A program made the position numbers and the translations under genes. The notes under the pieces were generated by a model. That model saw only the letters and a program-made list of their open reading frames with translations, was not told the origin of the DNA and searched no databases. Of a stretch of 64,000 nucleotides of DNA, positions 15,509 to 23,581 are shown one piece after another; positions within the stretch are counted from its first letter, which is position 1, and each line of letters begins with the position of its first letter. The stretch spans positions 1 through 64,000 of the forward strand of contig SVMG01000009.1 in NCBI GenBank assembly GCA_015067545.1, given 5' to 3'. Origin of the DNA: Oscillospiraceae bacterium (GTDB taxonomy: Bacteria > Bacillota > Clostridia > Oscillospirales > Oscillospiraceae).

Positions 15509-16495
15509 ATGAACAGAGAAACCATGCAGGCCATTCTGCAGAAAATCAAAGAAAATGATCGCATCATCATCACCCGGCACTTCCGCCCGGACGGGGACGC
15601 CGTGGGCTCTACAAAGGGTCTGTGGAAAATTCTGCAGCTGAGCTTCCCGGAAAAGGAAATCCTGCTGATCAACGAAGACCAGTCCGAGTACCTCAGCTTC
15701 CTGGGCGGCGAAAGCGAGCCCATCGCCGACGAAAAATACGCCGATGCCCTGGGCATCATTTTGGACACCGGCACCATCGACCGGGTTTCCAATAAGAAAA
15801 TTACCTTGTGCAAGGAGCTCGTCAAGATCGACCACCACATCGACAACAATCCCTACGGCGACATTTCCTGGGTGGAGGATCACCGCAGCAGCGTCTGCGA
15901 AATGGTAGTGCGGTTCTACGAAGCCTTTGCGGATGATCTGAAGATCGACAGCGAAGCCGCAACCTACCTCTACACCGGCATGGTCACCGACTCCGGCCGC
16001 TTCCGCTTCTCCTCCGTCTCCGGCGATACCATGCGTTTGGCAGGCCTGCTGCTGGATCAGGGCATCAACACGGATGTGCTGTTTGCAAACCTCTATCTGG
16101 AGGAATTCGACAAGCTGAAATTTGAAGCCTACGTCTACGACAAAATGTGCATCACCGAAAACGGCGTGGCCTACATCTATGTGGACCGGGCCATGCAGGA
16201 AAAGTTCGGCCTCTCCCAGGAGGACGCGTCCTCTGCCGTTGGCTACATGGACACCATCAAGGGTGCGCTGTGCTGGATCGCATTCATTGAAGCTCCCGGC
16301 GAGGAAAAAACGATCCGGGTGCGTCTGCGCTCCCGTTTTGTGACCATCAATACCATCGCGGAAAATCACCACGGTGGCGGCCACGCCTGCGCCAGTGGCG
16401 CAACGGTGTATTCCGAAGAGGAAATGCACCAGCTGATCGCAGAGGCCGACGCAAGAGTGAAAGAATACAAAGAAACGCATGAGGGCTGGCTATGA
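15509..16495 (+). CDS. DHH/DHHA1 phosphoesterase, NrnA-like (paralogue 2)
   Basis: This 328-residue paralogue of the preceding gene has all motifs intact: TRHFRPDGDAVGST, GIILDTGTID, VKIDHHID, GMVTDSGRFRFSS and the DHHA1 motif GGGHACASGA. It is about 40 percent identical to the first by eye, so the duplication is old and the two may have different substrates (oligoribonucleotides, pAp or cyclic dinucleotides). AAGGAG precedes the ATG. Its end overlaps the surE start by four bases (ATGA), which indicates translational coupling to a nucleotidase. Confidence 0.91.
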   Translation: MNRETMQAILQKIKENDRIIITRHFRPDGDAVGSTKGLWKILQLSFPEKEILLINEDQSEYLSFLGGESEPIADEKYADALGIILDTGTIDRVSNKKITLCKELVKIDHHIDNNPYGDISWVEDHRSSVCEMVVRFYEAFADDLKIDSEAATYLYTGMVTDSGRFRFSSVSGDTMRLAGLLLDQGINTDVLFANLYLEEFDKLKFEAYVYDKMCITENGVAYIYVDRAMQEKFGLSQEDASSAVGYMDTIKGALCWIAFIEAPGEEKTIRVRLRSRFVTINTIAENHHGGGHACASGATVYSEEEMHQLIAEADARVKEYKETHEGWL

Positions 16496-17214
16496 GAATT
16501 TTGATTACCAATGACGACGGCATTTACGCCGAAGGCGTCCTGCCCCTGGTGCAGTGGGCCAAGACCAAGGGCAGCGTAACTGTGGTCGCTCCCAAGGTGG
16601 AGCAGAGTGCCAAGAGCCACGGCATCGAGATCCACAAATCCTTTGAGGCCAAGCAGGTAGACCTGTGCGAGGGTGTCACCGCCTGGGCGGTGGATTCCAC
16701 CCCGGCGGACTGCGTGCGCCTGGCCATTTTGGGCCTGCACATGGAGTTTGACCTGGTGATCTCCGGCATCAACCGGGGTCTGAACATCGGCCGGGACATC
16801 ATGTACTCCGGCACGGTCTCCGCGGTTTTCGAGGCGGGCAACCTGGGTGTGAACGCCATGGCGGTGTCCACTTCTCCGACGTACTATGCCGATGCCGCCC
16901 GGGAAATGGACAAGATCTGGGATTTCATGGTAAAAAACGACCTGTTCCTCAAGAATCAGATGTGGAACGTCAATATCCCCACCGGCGGAAGTGACGAATT
17001 CCGCTTCACCCGGCAGGGTGGAAACTACTATTCCGATCAGTTTAAGCCGGAAGAGAATGATATGTACCTGCCCTGCGGCATTGATGTGTTCGCAAAAAGC
17101 GACAGCGACGAATTTGACACCGATGCGGTGCTTGTGGACAAGGTCATTTCCGTGATGCCCCTGACTTTGGATCGGACGAATTTAGAGCTTTATAACCAGT
17201 TGCGGGAGCTGTGA
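16492..17214 (+). CDS. surE: 5'/3'-nucleotidase SurE
   Basis: The 240-residue protein opens with the SurE metal site (MRILITNDDGIYAEG: aspartates 8 and 9) and continues with VVAPKVEQSAKSHG, the conserved VDSTPADCVRL and LVISGINRGLNIG (asparagine metal ligand), then MYSGTVSAVFEA. SurE is a divalent-metal phosphatase acting on nucleoside monophosphates and short polyphosphate. Coupling to an NrnA-like enzyme would let the pair take short RNA to nucleosides, which the salvage genes at 35-39 kb could then use; that link is inference. Confidence 0.95.
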   Translation: MRILITNDDGIYAEGVLPLVQWAKTKGSVTVVAPKVEQSAKSHGIEIHKSFEAKQVDLCEGVTAWAVDSTPADCVRLAILGLHMEFDLVISGINRGLNIGRDIMYSGTVSAVFEAGNLGVNAMAVSTSPTYYADAAREMDKIWDFMVKNDLFLKNQMWNVNIPTGGSDEFRFTRQGGNYYSDQFKPEENDMYLPCGIDVFAKSDSDEFDTDAVLVDKVISVMPLTLDRTNLELYNQLREL

Positions 17215-17218
17215 TCCA

Positions 17219-17383
17219 TACCCTCCCCCGGGGGGAGGGTGTCAGCCCTCCTAGGGCTGACGGGAGAGGAATGGCGGCAGAACCGATATTGCACAAGCCT
17301 ATACAATTTTGAACACGACAGACTTCCGCCCGTATTCCTCTTCCGCCTCGCAAAGCTCGGCACCTTCCCCTCGGGGGAAGGTT
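17219..17383. repeat. Family A multi-hairpin element, long subtype, copy A4
   Basis: The ends are ACCCTCCC/GGGAGGGT and CCTTCCCC/GGGGAAGG; the left inner hairpin is TCAGCCCT/AGGGCTGA; the central stem is GAGGAAT with ATTCCTC. The longer core (GGCGGCAGAA, GCCTATAC) is shared with A5 and, inverted, with A11. Confidence 0.85.
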
Positions 17384-17407
17384 TATATACGGAAACCCTG
17401 TAAAGCC

Positions 17408-17434
17408 AAAGGCCGGTGCGATGCACCGGCCTTT
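17408..17434 (-). terminator. Terminator of the F420-ligase-like gene
   Basis: The stem AAAGGCCGGTGC / GCACCGGCCTTT lies four bases after the stop of the leftward gene. The convergent surE may use it too. Confidence 0.85.
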
Positions 17435-17437
17435 TGA

Positions 17438-18625
17438 TTACATTGTGTAGTTGTCGAAATAGCCCTGGACCAGGATGATGGGCGTACCCTTGTCACCGGA
17501 ACCGGAGGTCAGGTCGCACAGAGATCCGATCAGATCCGTCAACCGACGGGGGGTCGTACCCTGGGAGGCCATAGAGCCTGCCAGATCACCCTTGCTGCGG
17601 ATGCGCTCTTCGATGGCCGCCTTCAGCTCTGCACCGGACAAGCCTGCAAAGTCGTTGTCCGCCAGGTACTTCAGTTTCAGCTCGTTGGGAGTACCCTCCA
17701 GACCGGGGGTATGGGCAACGGAAACGCTGGGGTCAGCCAGCTCCCAGATCTTACCCACGGGATCTTTGAATGCGCCGTCGCCGTAGACCATGACTTCCAT
17801 ATGACAACCGGTAGCCTTCAGCAGACGCTCCTGGATGTCCAGCACCAGATCGCCGCACTCCTTGGGGAACAGCTTGATGGTGCTTTCCGTAGACTTGTTG
17901 GAGCCCAACAGACCAAACTTTTCGTTGTAGCCGCTGCCATCCACGGACTCTGTGAGAATATCGTCCAGACCGCAGACCACCTCAGCACCGGCATCACGGA
18001 GAATCCGCTTGGTGCGCACACGGCTGTGGATGTCGCAGGTCAGAACCACCTTGGTATAATTCAGAATGGCCCGGGGATTGTTGGCCAGGATGATCTCCGC
18101 CTCGCAGCCCTCCTCCCGGATCAGGTCGCCGTAATATTTCACATAGTCCACCAGAGTGAACGGATGCAGATTTTCGCCGAACAGCTCCCGGTACTTTTCT
18201 TCCGTCAGCACATCGCTGTAGGGATTGACGCCGGCTTCGTCCAGCCGATCCAGGCTCACCAGCTCATTGCCCACCTCATCAGAAGGGTAGCTGAGCATCA
18301 GCACGATCTTCTTACAGCCCCGGGCGATGCCCCGCAGGCAGATGGCAAAGCGGTTACGGGACAAAATGGGGAAAATCACACCCACAGTCTCGCCACCCAG
18401 CTTCTTCTTAACATCCTTTGCGATGGCATCGACGGATGCATAGTTGCCCTGAGAACGGGCCACCACAGATTCTGTAACCGCAACCACATCCCGGTCATGC
18501 AGGGCAAAGCCCTCGCTCTCGGCCGCTTCCAGCACGCTTGTGACCACGATCTCGGCCAAATTATCGCCCTGGCGGATAATCGGTCCGCGAATGCCGCGGG
18601 ATGTTGTACCAACTTTTCTTTCCAT
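17438..18625 (-). CDS. Coenzyme F420-0:L-glutamate ligase-like protein (CofE family)
   Basis: This 395-residue protein belongs by eye to the F420_ligase (CofE/FbiB N-terminal) family, seen in VAVTESVVARSQGNY near the N-terminus, VGVIFPILSRNRFAICLRGIARG, and VMVYGDGAFKDPVGKIWELADP in the second half. CofE adds glutamate to F420 precursors with GTP. It is longer than archaeal CofE (about 250), with extra sequence at the C-terminus (IEERIRSKGDLAGSMASQGTTPRRLTDLIG). Clostridia are not known to make F420 and no cofC, cofD or fbiC lies in the window, so the real acceptor is probably different. It is a single-gene transcript. Confidence 0.75.
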   Translation of the reverse strand: MERKVGTTSRGIRGPIIRQGDNLAEIVVTSVLEAAESEGFALHDRDVVAVTESVVARSQGNYASVDAIAKDVKKKLGGETVGVIFPILSRNRFAICLRGIARGCKKIVLMLSYPSDEVGNELVSLDRLDEAGVNPYSDVLTEEKYRELFGENLHPFTLVDYVKYYGDLIREEGCEAEIILANNPRAILNYTKVVLTCDIHSRVRTKRILRDAGAEVVCGLDDILTESVDGSGYNEKFGLLGSNKSTESTIKLFPKECGDLVLDIQERLLKATGCHMEVMVYGDGAFKDPVGKIWELADPSVSVAHTPGLEGTPNELKLKYLADNDFAGLSGAELKAAIEERIRSKGDLAGSMASQGTTPRRLTDLIGSLCDLTSGSGDKGTPIILVQGYFDNYTM

Positions 18626-18665
18626 AAAAGGACCTCTTTTCTCAGAAGGTGTTTTTTACAGTACA

Positions 18666-18694
18666 GTTATACCGCAGTTTTTTCCGGATTTCAA
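18666..18694 (-). promoter_or_regulatory. Promoter of the F420-ligase-like gene
   Basis: On the minus strand, TTGAAA (18694-18689) and TATAAC (18671-18666) are spaced by 17 bases. The 322-base divergent gap to ppdK holds this promoter, an AT-rich stretch and the ppdK promoter. Confidence 0.55.
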
Positions 18695-18826
18695 TATTTT
18701 TTTTCGCATTATGCCAAAAAACAGCAAATCCGCCAAACTGACCGGCATTTACACCCCGGGATTTTGTATTCGAACAGAAGAATTCTTAGAAAAACGCAAA
18801 AATTCAATAAAAAAATATAAAATTAT

Positions 18827-18855
18827 TTGCAATTTCCGTTTTGTTGTGGTATACT
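18827..18855 (+). promoter_or_regulatory. ppdK promoter
   Basis: TTGCAA (18827-18832) and TATACT (18850-18855) are spaced by 17 bases. The leader of about 85 bases contains the hairpin GGGCCAATCGGCCC and ends in GAAGGGAG. Confidence 0.75.
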
Positions 18856-18947
18856 GGTACGGCTAAATCCGGGCATCCTCCCGAATGCGGCAATATTTCA
18901 TCAATTCTGGGCCAATCGGCCCGTCAATAAACGAAGGGAGTTTTATA

Positions 18948-21572
18948 ATGTCTCACAAGTATGTTTACCTGTTCACGGAAGGTAACGGCTCCATGCGAGA
19001 GCTTTTGGGCGGCAAGGGCGCAAACCTGGCCGAAATGACCAACATCGGTCTGCCCGTACCTCAGGGCTTCACCATCTCTACCGAAGCCTGCACCCAGTAT
19101 TACGAGGATGGCCGCCGGATCAATGACGATATCCAGGCTGAGATCATGGAGTATGTGGAAAAGCTGGAGGGCATCACCGGCAAGAAGTTCGGTGACCTGG
19201 AGAATCCTCTGCTGGTTTCCGTCCGCTCCGGTGCCCGCGCTTCCATGCCCGGCATGATGGACACCATTTTGAACCTGGGTCTGAACGAGCAGGTTGTGGA
19301 AGTTATGGCTGCCAAGTCCGGCAATGCCCGTTGGGCATGGGACTGCTACCGCCGCTTCATCCAGATGTACTCCGACGTGGTTATGGAAGTGGGCAAGAAG
19401 TACTTCGAGGCCCTCATCGACGAGATGAAGGAAGCCAAGGGCGTGACACAGGACGTGGAGCTGTCCGCTGAGGATCTGAAGGAGCTGGCTACCCAGTTCA
19501 AGGCCGAGTACAAGGCTAAGATCGGCGCAGAGTTCCCCAGCGACCCCAAGGAGCAGCTGATGGGCGCCATCAAGGCTGTGTTCCGTTCCTGGGACAACCC
19601 CCGTGCAAACGTCTACCGTCGTGACAACGATATCCCCTACTCCTGGGGTACTGCCGTTAACGTTCAGTCCATGGCCTTCGGCAACATGGGTGACGATTGC
19701 GGTACCGGCGTTGCATTTACCCGCGACCCCGCCACCGGCGAGAAAAAGCTGATGGGCGAGTTCCTGACCAACGCTCAGGGCGAAGACGTGGTTGCAGGTG
19801 TCCGTACCCCCATGCCCATTGCACAGATGGCTGAGAAGTTCCCCGAGGCTTTCAAGCAGTTCGTGGAGGTTTGCTCCATTCTGGAAAACCACTATCACGA
19901 CATGCAGGATATGGAGTTCACCGTGGAGCACGGCAAGCTGTATATGCTGCAGACCCGTAACGGCAAGCGTACCGCTCAGGCCGCTCTGCAGATCGCTGTT
20001 GATCTGGTGGCCGAGGGTCACAAGACCGAGGCTGAGGCCGTTCTGATGATCGACCCCCGTAACCTGGACACCCTGCTGCATCCCCAGTTTGATGCAAAGG
20101 CTCTGAAGGCCGCTACTCCTATCGGCCGTGGCCTGGGTGCTTCTCCCGGAGCTGCTTGCGGCCAGGTGGTCTTCTCCGCTGAGGATGCCGAAAACTGGAA
20201 GAACGCCGGCAAGAAGGTTGTTCTGGTTCGTCTAGAGACTTCTCCCGAAGACATCACCGGCATGAAGGCCGCACAGGGCATTCTGACCGTTCGCGGCGGT
20301 ATGACCTCTCACGCAGCCGTTGTTGCCCGCGGTATGGGTAAGTGCTGTGTTTCCGGCTGCGGCGAGATCAACATGGACGAGGAGAACAAGCAGTTCACTC
20401 TGGCCGGCAAGACCTACCGCGAGGGCGACTGCATCTCCATCGACGGCTCTACCGGTAACATTTACGATGGCTTGATCCCCACCGTTGACGCTGAGATCTC
20501 CGGCAACTTCGGCACCATCATGGGCTGGGCTGACAAGTTCCGCACCCTGAAGGTCCGCACCAATGCCGACACCCCCGCCGACGCCAAGAAGGCTCGCGAG
20601 CTGGGTGCAGAAGGCATCGGCCTGTGCCGTACCGAGCACATGTTCTTCGAGGCTGACCGTATCGCTGCATTCCGCGAAATGATCTGCTCTGACACCGCCG
20701 CCGAGCGCGAGGTGGCGCTGGCCAAGATCCTGCCCTACCAGCAGTCCGACTTTGAGAAGCTGTACGAGGCTCTGGAAGGCATGCCCGTGTGCATCCGCTT
20801 CCTGGATCCCCCGCTCCACGAGTTCGTTCCCACCACCGAGGAGGACATCGCTCTGCTGGCTAAGGCTCAGGGCAAGACCGTTGAGCAGATCAAGGCTATT
20901 ATCTCTTCCCTGCATGAGTTCAACCCCATGATGGGTCACCGTGGCTGCCGTCTGGCTGTCACCTACCCCGAGATCGCCAAGATGCAGACCAGTGCTGTCA
21001 TCCGCGCCGCTATCAATGTGCGCAAGGCGCATCCCGACTGGAATCTGGTTCCCGAGATCATGATCCCCCTGGTTGGCGATGTGAAGGAGCTGAAGTATGT
21101 CAAGAGCGTGGTTATCGCTACTGCTGACGCTGAGATCGCCGCTGCCGGCGCTGAATTGCACTACGAGGTCGGTACCATGATCGAGATCCCCCGTGCCTGC
21201 CTGACCGCAGACGAGATCGCACAGAACGCTGACTTCTTCTGCTTCGGCACCAACGACCTGACCCAGATGACCTACGGCTTCAGCCGTGACGATGCCGGCA
21301 AGTTCCTGAATGCCTACTATGATTCCAAGATCTTTGAGAACGATCCCTTCGCAAAGCTGGATCAGACCGGCGTTGGCAAGCTGATGAACATGGCTTGCAC
21401 TCTGGGCCGCGCCAACAATGCAAATCTGCACGTTGGTATCTGCGGTGAGCACGGCGGCGACCCCACATCCGTGGAGTTCTGCCACTCCATCGGCCTGGAC
21501 TACGTGTCCTGCAGCCCCTTCCGTGTTCCCATCGCTCGCTTGGCCGCCGCTCAGGCCGCTATCAAGGGCTAA
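18948..21572 (+). CDS. ppdK: Pyruvate, phosphate dikinase
   Basis: The 874-residue enzyme interconverts pyruvate, ATP and Pi with PEP, AMP and PPi. It has an N-terminal ATP-grasp domain (about 1-340; FTEGNGSMRELLGGKGANLAEM), a swivelling phosphohistidine domain (catalytic histidine in GGMTSHAAVVARGMGK, about 450) and a C-terminal TIM barrel that binds PEP (GHRGCRLAV; catalytic cysteine region NLHVGICGEHGGDP). ATG 18948 follows GAAGGGAG; the open frame upstream is leader. In anaerobes it serves PPi-dependent glycolysis or gluconeogenesis. The codons for its last residues (AAAQAAIKG) are the sequence repeated three times in the downstream island. Confidence 0.98.
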   Translation: MSHKYVYLFTEGNGSMRELLGGKGANLAEMTNIGLPVPQGFTISTEACTQYYEDGRRINDDIQAEIMEYVEKLEGITGKKFGDLENPLLVSVRSGARASMPGMMDTILNLGLNEQVVEVMAAKSGNARWAWDCYRRFIQMYSDVVMEVGKKYFEALIDEMKEAKGVTQDVELSAEDLKELATQFKAEYKAKIGAEFPSDPKEQLMGAIKAVFRSWDNPRANVYRRDNDIPYSWGTAVNVQSMAFGNMGDDCGTGVAFTRDPATGEKKLMGEFLTNAQGEDVVAGVRTPMPIAQMAEKFPEAFKQFVEVCSILENHYHDMQDMEFTVEHGKLYMLQTRNGKRTAQAALQIAVDLVAEGHKTEAEAVLMIDPRNLDTLLHPQFDAKALKAATPIGRGLGASPGAACGQVVFSAEDAENWKNAGKKVVLVRLETSPEDITGMKAAQGILTVRGGMTSHAAVVARGMGKCCVSGCGEINMDEENKQFTLAGKTYREGDCISIDGSTGNIYDGLIPTVDAEISGNFGTIMGWADKFRTLKVRTNADTPADAKKARELGAEGIGLCRTEHMFFEADRIAAFREMICSDTAAEREVALAKILPYQQSDFEKLYEALEGMPVCIRFLDPPLHEFVPTTEEDIALLAKAQGKTVEQIKAIISSLHEFNPMMGHRGCRLAVTYPEIAKMQTSAVIRAAINVRKAHPDWNLVPEIMIPLVGDVKELKYVKSVVIATADAEIAAAGAELHYEVGTMIEIPRACLTADEIAQNADFFCFGTNDLTQMTYGFSRDDAGKFLNAYYDSKIFENDPFAKLDQTGVGKLMNMACTLGRANNANLHVGICGEHGGDPTSVEFCHSIGLDYVSCSPFRVPIARLAAAQAAIKG

Positions 21573-21598
21573 TCTAAGAAATTAGGTTTATAAAGCAA

Positions 21599-21638
21599 AA
21601 CTATCCCCCTGCCGAACACTCGGCAGGGGGATAGTTTC
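21599..21638 (+). terminator. ppdK terminator
   Basis: A 17-bp stem (21599-21615 with 21620-21636; AACTATCCCCCTGCCGA side) is followed by TTTCTAT. It is the longest terminator stem in the window. Confidence 0.88.
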
Positions 21639-21646
21639 TATATCTA

Positions 21647-21674
21647 TTGAAATTTTTCTGCAAATCTTTATAAT
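21647..21674 (+). promoter_or_regulatory. Promoter of island lipoprotein gene
   Basis: TTGAAA (21647-21652) and TATAAT (21669-21674) are spaced by 16 bases, just before AGGAGG and the ATG at 21696. Confidence 0.65.
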
Positions 21675-21695
21675 GGAAATAGGAGGTGTTATCAA

Positions 21696-22124
21696 ATGAA
21701 ACGAATTTTAGCATCTGTGCTGGTTGTTGTATTTGTTTTTGCTTTATCTGGTTGTGGTGCAAAGGAAGCGAAGAAAGATATTTTCAATCTTGTCGAAAAG
21801 AACTATGATGCAATTGTCACTGCTTGTGAGAATAAAGATTCTGAAGCACTTCTTGCTATCAACGGAATTAAAGAAGTCGATATTGTTGACGGTTATGTTT
21901 TGATTTATTGCAAGGGAGCAGGCATTGCTCCATCTTCTCAAGATTATGGTTTCTATTACTCCGAAGAAAATCTTCCTGTAGGGGTTTTTGATGGGCAAAT
22001 TGTATGCAGCAACAGTGAGTTGGTTGAATATGAAAACGGTTACCGATACTTAGATAGTGGATATAATGAGTTTTACACTGAGCACATAAAGGGAAATATC
22101 TATTTTTACAGTGCAGCATTTTAA
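21696..22124 (+). CDS. Small lipoprotein, island module 1
   Basis: The 142-residue protein starts with a lipoprotein signal (MKRILASVLVVVFVFALSGCG) and has a mature domain of about 120 residues with two halves rich in beta strands (LLAINGIKEVDIVDGYVLIYCKG; YGFYYSEENLPVGVFDGQIV). It should be anchored on the outer face of the membrane. I do not recognise a function. AGGAGG precedes the ATG and a consensus promoter lies just upstream. It is distinctly AT-rich compared with ppdK, which argues for transfer. A ppdK-like 3' end (22125-22165) directly abuts the stop codon. Confidence 0.75.
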   Translation: MKRILASVLVVVFVFALSGCGAKEAKKDIFNLVEKNYDAIVTACENKDSEALLAINGIKEVDIVDGYVLIYCKGAGIAPSSQDYGFYYSEENLPVGVFDGQIVCSNSELVEYENGYRYLDSGYNEFYTEHIKGNIYFYSAAF

Positions 22125-22176
22125 TTTCCCCCTTTTGCTGATAGCACCACGGGCTGCAATCAAAGAAAGCAAGTAA
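22125..22176 (+). repeat. ppdK 3'-end remnant P1
   Basis: Read in the frame of ppdK, the segment ends ...IAPRAAIKESK-stop, against AAAQAAIKG-stop in the intact gene. It shares nearly 38 of 41 bases with remnant P2 (23178) and its stop codon (22174-22176) is retained. It directly follows the island lipoprotein gene. Confidence 0.65.
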
Positions 22177-22196
22177 TTTAATTTGCTTTCTTTTTT
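22165..22196 (+). terminator. Terminator of island module 1
   Basis: The stem GAAAGCAA / TTGCTTTC (22165-22190) is followed by six T. It overlaps the end of remnant P1. Confidence 0.75.
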
Positions 22197-22236
22197 GTTG
22201 TAGGTATGGTAATATAGAAAAAAAGGAGCTGATTAT

Positions 22237-23148
22237 ATGCATGTTATCGATTTAGGCAAAAGCGGACTCAAAGTGCCTGCCGTAGCAGTAGGGTGTATGC
22301 GTATTAGCAATATGAGCGAGCGAGAGGTATCGGCATTTATTGATGCGGCTCTTTCAAATGGCGCTAACTTTTTTGACCATGCCGATATTTATGGTGGTGG
22401 CAAAAGCGAAGAGGTTTTTGGCAAAGCATTATCCCACTCAACGCGAGAGAATATTTTTATTCAAACCAAATGTGGTATTCGCAAAGGTCAGTATGATTTT
22501 TCCTATGACCATATTGTAAGTTCTGTTGATGGAAGTCTTAAACGACTTGGCACGGAATATATTGATGTTTTACTTCTTCATCGCCCAGATGCTCTTATGG
22601 AACCCGAAGAGGTTGCTCGTGCATTTTCATACCTTAAAGAAACAGGTAAGGTTCGCAATTTTGGTGTTTCCAATCACAATCCATACCAAATTATGTTGTT
22701 ACAGAAAGCCGTGGATATGCCGCTTTGTGTCAATCAATTACAGTTTGGTGTTATGCATACACCCATGGTAAATTCGGGAATAAATGTAAATATGTATAAC
22801 GAAGCAGGCATCAACCGTGATGGTAGTGTGCTGGATTTTTGCCGTCTTGAAAATATAACAATTCAGCCCTGGTCGCCAATGCAGTATGGCTTTTTTGAGG
22901 GAAGCTTTATTGATAACGACAAATTCCCTGAACTGAATAAGGTGTTGGAAAAAACAGGCAATAAATACGGTGTATCAAAAACATCAATAGCTATTGCTTG
23001 GATTCTTCGCCATCCTGCAAAAATGCAACCTGTTACAGGCACTACGAATCTTACCCGTCTTGTCGATTGCTTAAAGGGCAGCGAAATTCAAATTACCCGT
23101 GACGAATGGTATGAAATTTATCGCGCTGCGGGAAATAAATTGCCGTAA
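22237..23148 (+). CDS. Aldo/keto reductase, YdhF-like, island module 2
   Basis: The 303-residue aldo/keto reductase has the barrel motifs VAVGCMRISNM, NFFDHADIYGGGKSE (catalytic Asp and Tyr), FIQTKCGIRKG (Lys), YIDVLLLHRPD (His) and the NADPH-binding end PVTGTTNLTRLVDCL. The closest pattern I know is the YdhF-type oxidoreductase. Unlike the enzyme at 12086 it has no iron-sulfur domain. AAGGAG precedes the ATG. It is AT-rich, consistent with horizontal acquisition, and is followed by a ppdK-like 3' end at 23178. The substrate cannot be inferred. Confidence 0.9.
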   Translation: MHVIDLGKSGLKVPAVAVGCMRISNMSEREVSAFIDAALSNGANFFDHADIYGGGKSEEVFGKALSHSTRENIFIQTKCGIRKGQYDFSYDHIVSSVDGSLKRLGTEYIDVLLLHRPDALMEPEEVARAFSYLKETGKVRNFGVSNHNPYQIMLLQKAVDMPLCVNQLQFGVMHTPMVNSGINVNMYNEAGINRDGSVLDFCRLENITIQPWSPMQYGFFEGSFIDNDKFPELNKVLEKTGNKYGVSKTSIAIAWILRHPAKMQPVTGTTNLTRLVDCLKGSEIQITRDEWYEIYRAAGNKLP

Positions 23149-23177
23149 ACGAATCGCTCATTAATTATGTAGTTAAA

Positions 23178-23223
23178 TTTCCCCCTTTTGCGGATAGCAC
23201 CACAGGCTGCCATCAAGGGCTAA
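23178..23223 (+). repeat. ppdK 3'-end remnant P2
   Basis: In the ppdK frame it reads ...RIAPQAAIKG-stop, identical at the end to the intact gene. The final 22 bases (CAGGC.GC.ATCAAGGGCTAAT) differ from the ppdK 3' end at two positions only. It lies 30 bases after the aldo/keto reductase stop codon. Confidence 0.72.
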
Positions 23224-23236
23224 TTGCTAACAATAA

Positions 23237-23264
23237 AACGCCACTCTTCGGAGTGGCGTTTTTT
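23237..23264. terminator. Bidirectional terminator, island modules 2 and 3
   Basis: The stem AACGCCACTC-TTCG-GAGTGGCGTT (23237-23260) has T on the plus side and A on the other, so it can serve both the reductase and the leftward XRE gene. Confidence 0.85.
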
Positions 23265-23268
23265 GACA

Positions 23269-23475
23269 TTATCTATTCATTGAAGGATTTTCCGTGCGAC
23301 CAATGAGATAGTCAACAGAAACATTGAAATAATCTGCTATTTTAACTAACTCGTCAATTCCAGGCTCTCTTTCACCTGTTTCATAGCGGCTGATGGTGTT
23401 TTGTGTCGTATTCAGATCGGTTGCAAGTCTTAGTTGAGAAATACCCTTTTTCTTCCGCAATTCTTTTAGCCGCAC
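23269..23475 (-). CDS. XRE-family HTH regulator, island module 3
   Basis: This 68-residue single-domain protein has the classic XRE/Cro helix-turn-helix: LKELRKKKGISQLRLATDLNTTQNTISRYETGEREPG, then LVKIADYFNVSVDYLIGRT. The start is GTG at 23475 with AAAGGGG upstream. It is divergent from the gene at 23582, and the gap holds a 33-bp perfect palindrome plus a related half-site in the plus promoter spacer. It most likely represses both itself and that gene. The base composition is AT-rich like the rest of the island. Confidence 0.88.
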   Translation of the reverse strand: MRLKELRKKKGISQLRLATDLNTTQNTISRYETGEREPGIDELVKIADYFNVSVDYLIGRTENPSMNR

Positions 23476-23492
23476 AAAATCACCCCTTTCTC

Positions 23493-23521
23493 TTGACTTT
23501 ATTATCCCATAATGGTATATT
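23493..23521 (+). promoter_or_regulatory. Promoter of the island gene at 23582
   Basis: TTGACT (23493-23498) and TATATT (23516-23521) are spaced by 17 bases. The spacer contains ATCCCATAATGG, which resembles half of the adjacent palindrome. Confidence 0.65.
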
Positions 23522-23551
23522 ATAAATATCCCAATATGGGATATTTATAAT
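23519..23551. promoter_or_regulatory. 33-bp palindromic operator
   Basis: Arms of 15 bases (23519-23533 and 23537-23551, core TATCCCA / TGGGATA) are perfectly complementary around ATA. The site covers the end of the -10 and the start point of the rightward promoter and lies 44 bases upstream of the XRE start. Confidence 0.7.
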
Positions 23552-23581
23552 CATCAGCAATAAAGATAAGGGGTAATCACA

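Noticed and set aside
20232..21485. Long antisense frames under ppdK (also at 18924-20081), GH3 (27271-29196), the CBS-pyrophosphatase gene (31161-33068) and galE (29889-31208)
   Set aside because: All are compositionally biased mirrors of well-supported genes and lack starts with ribosome sites.
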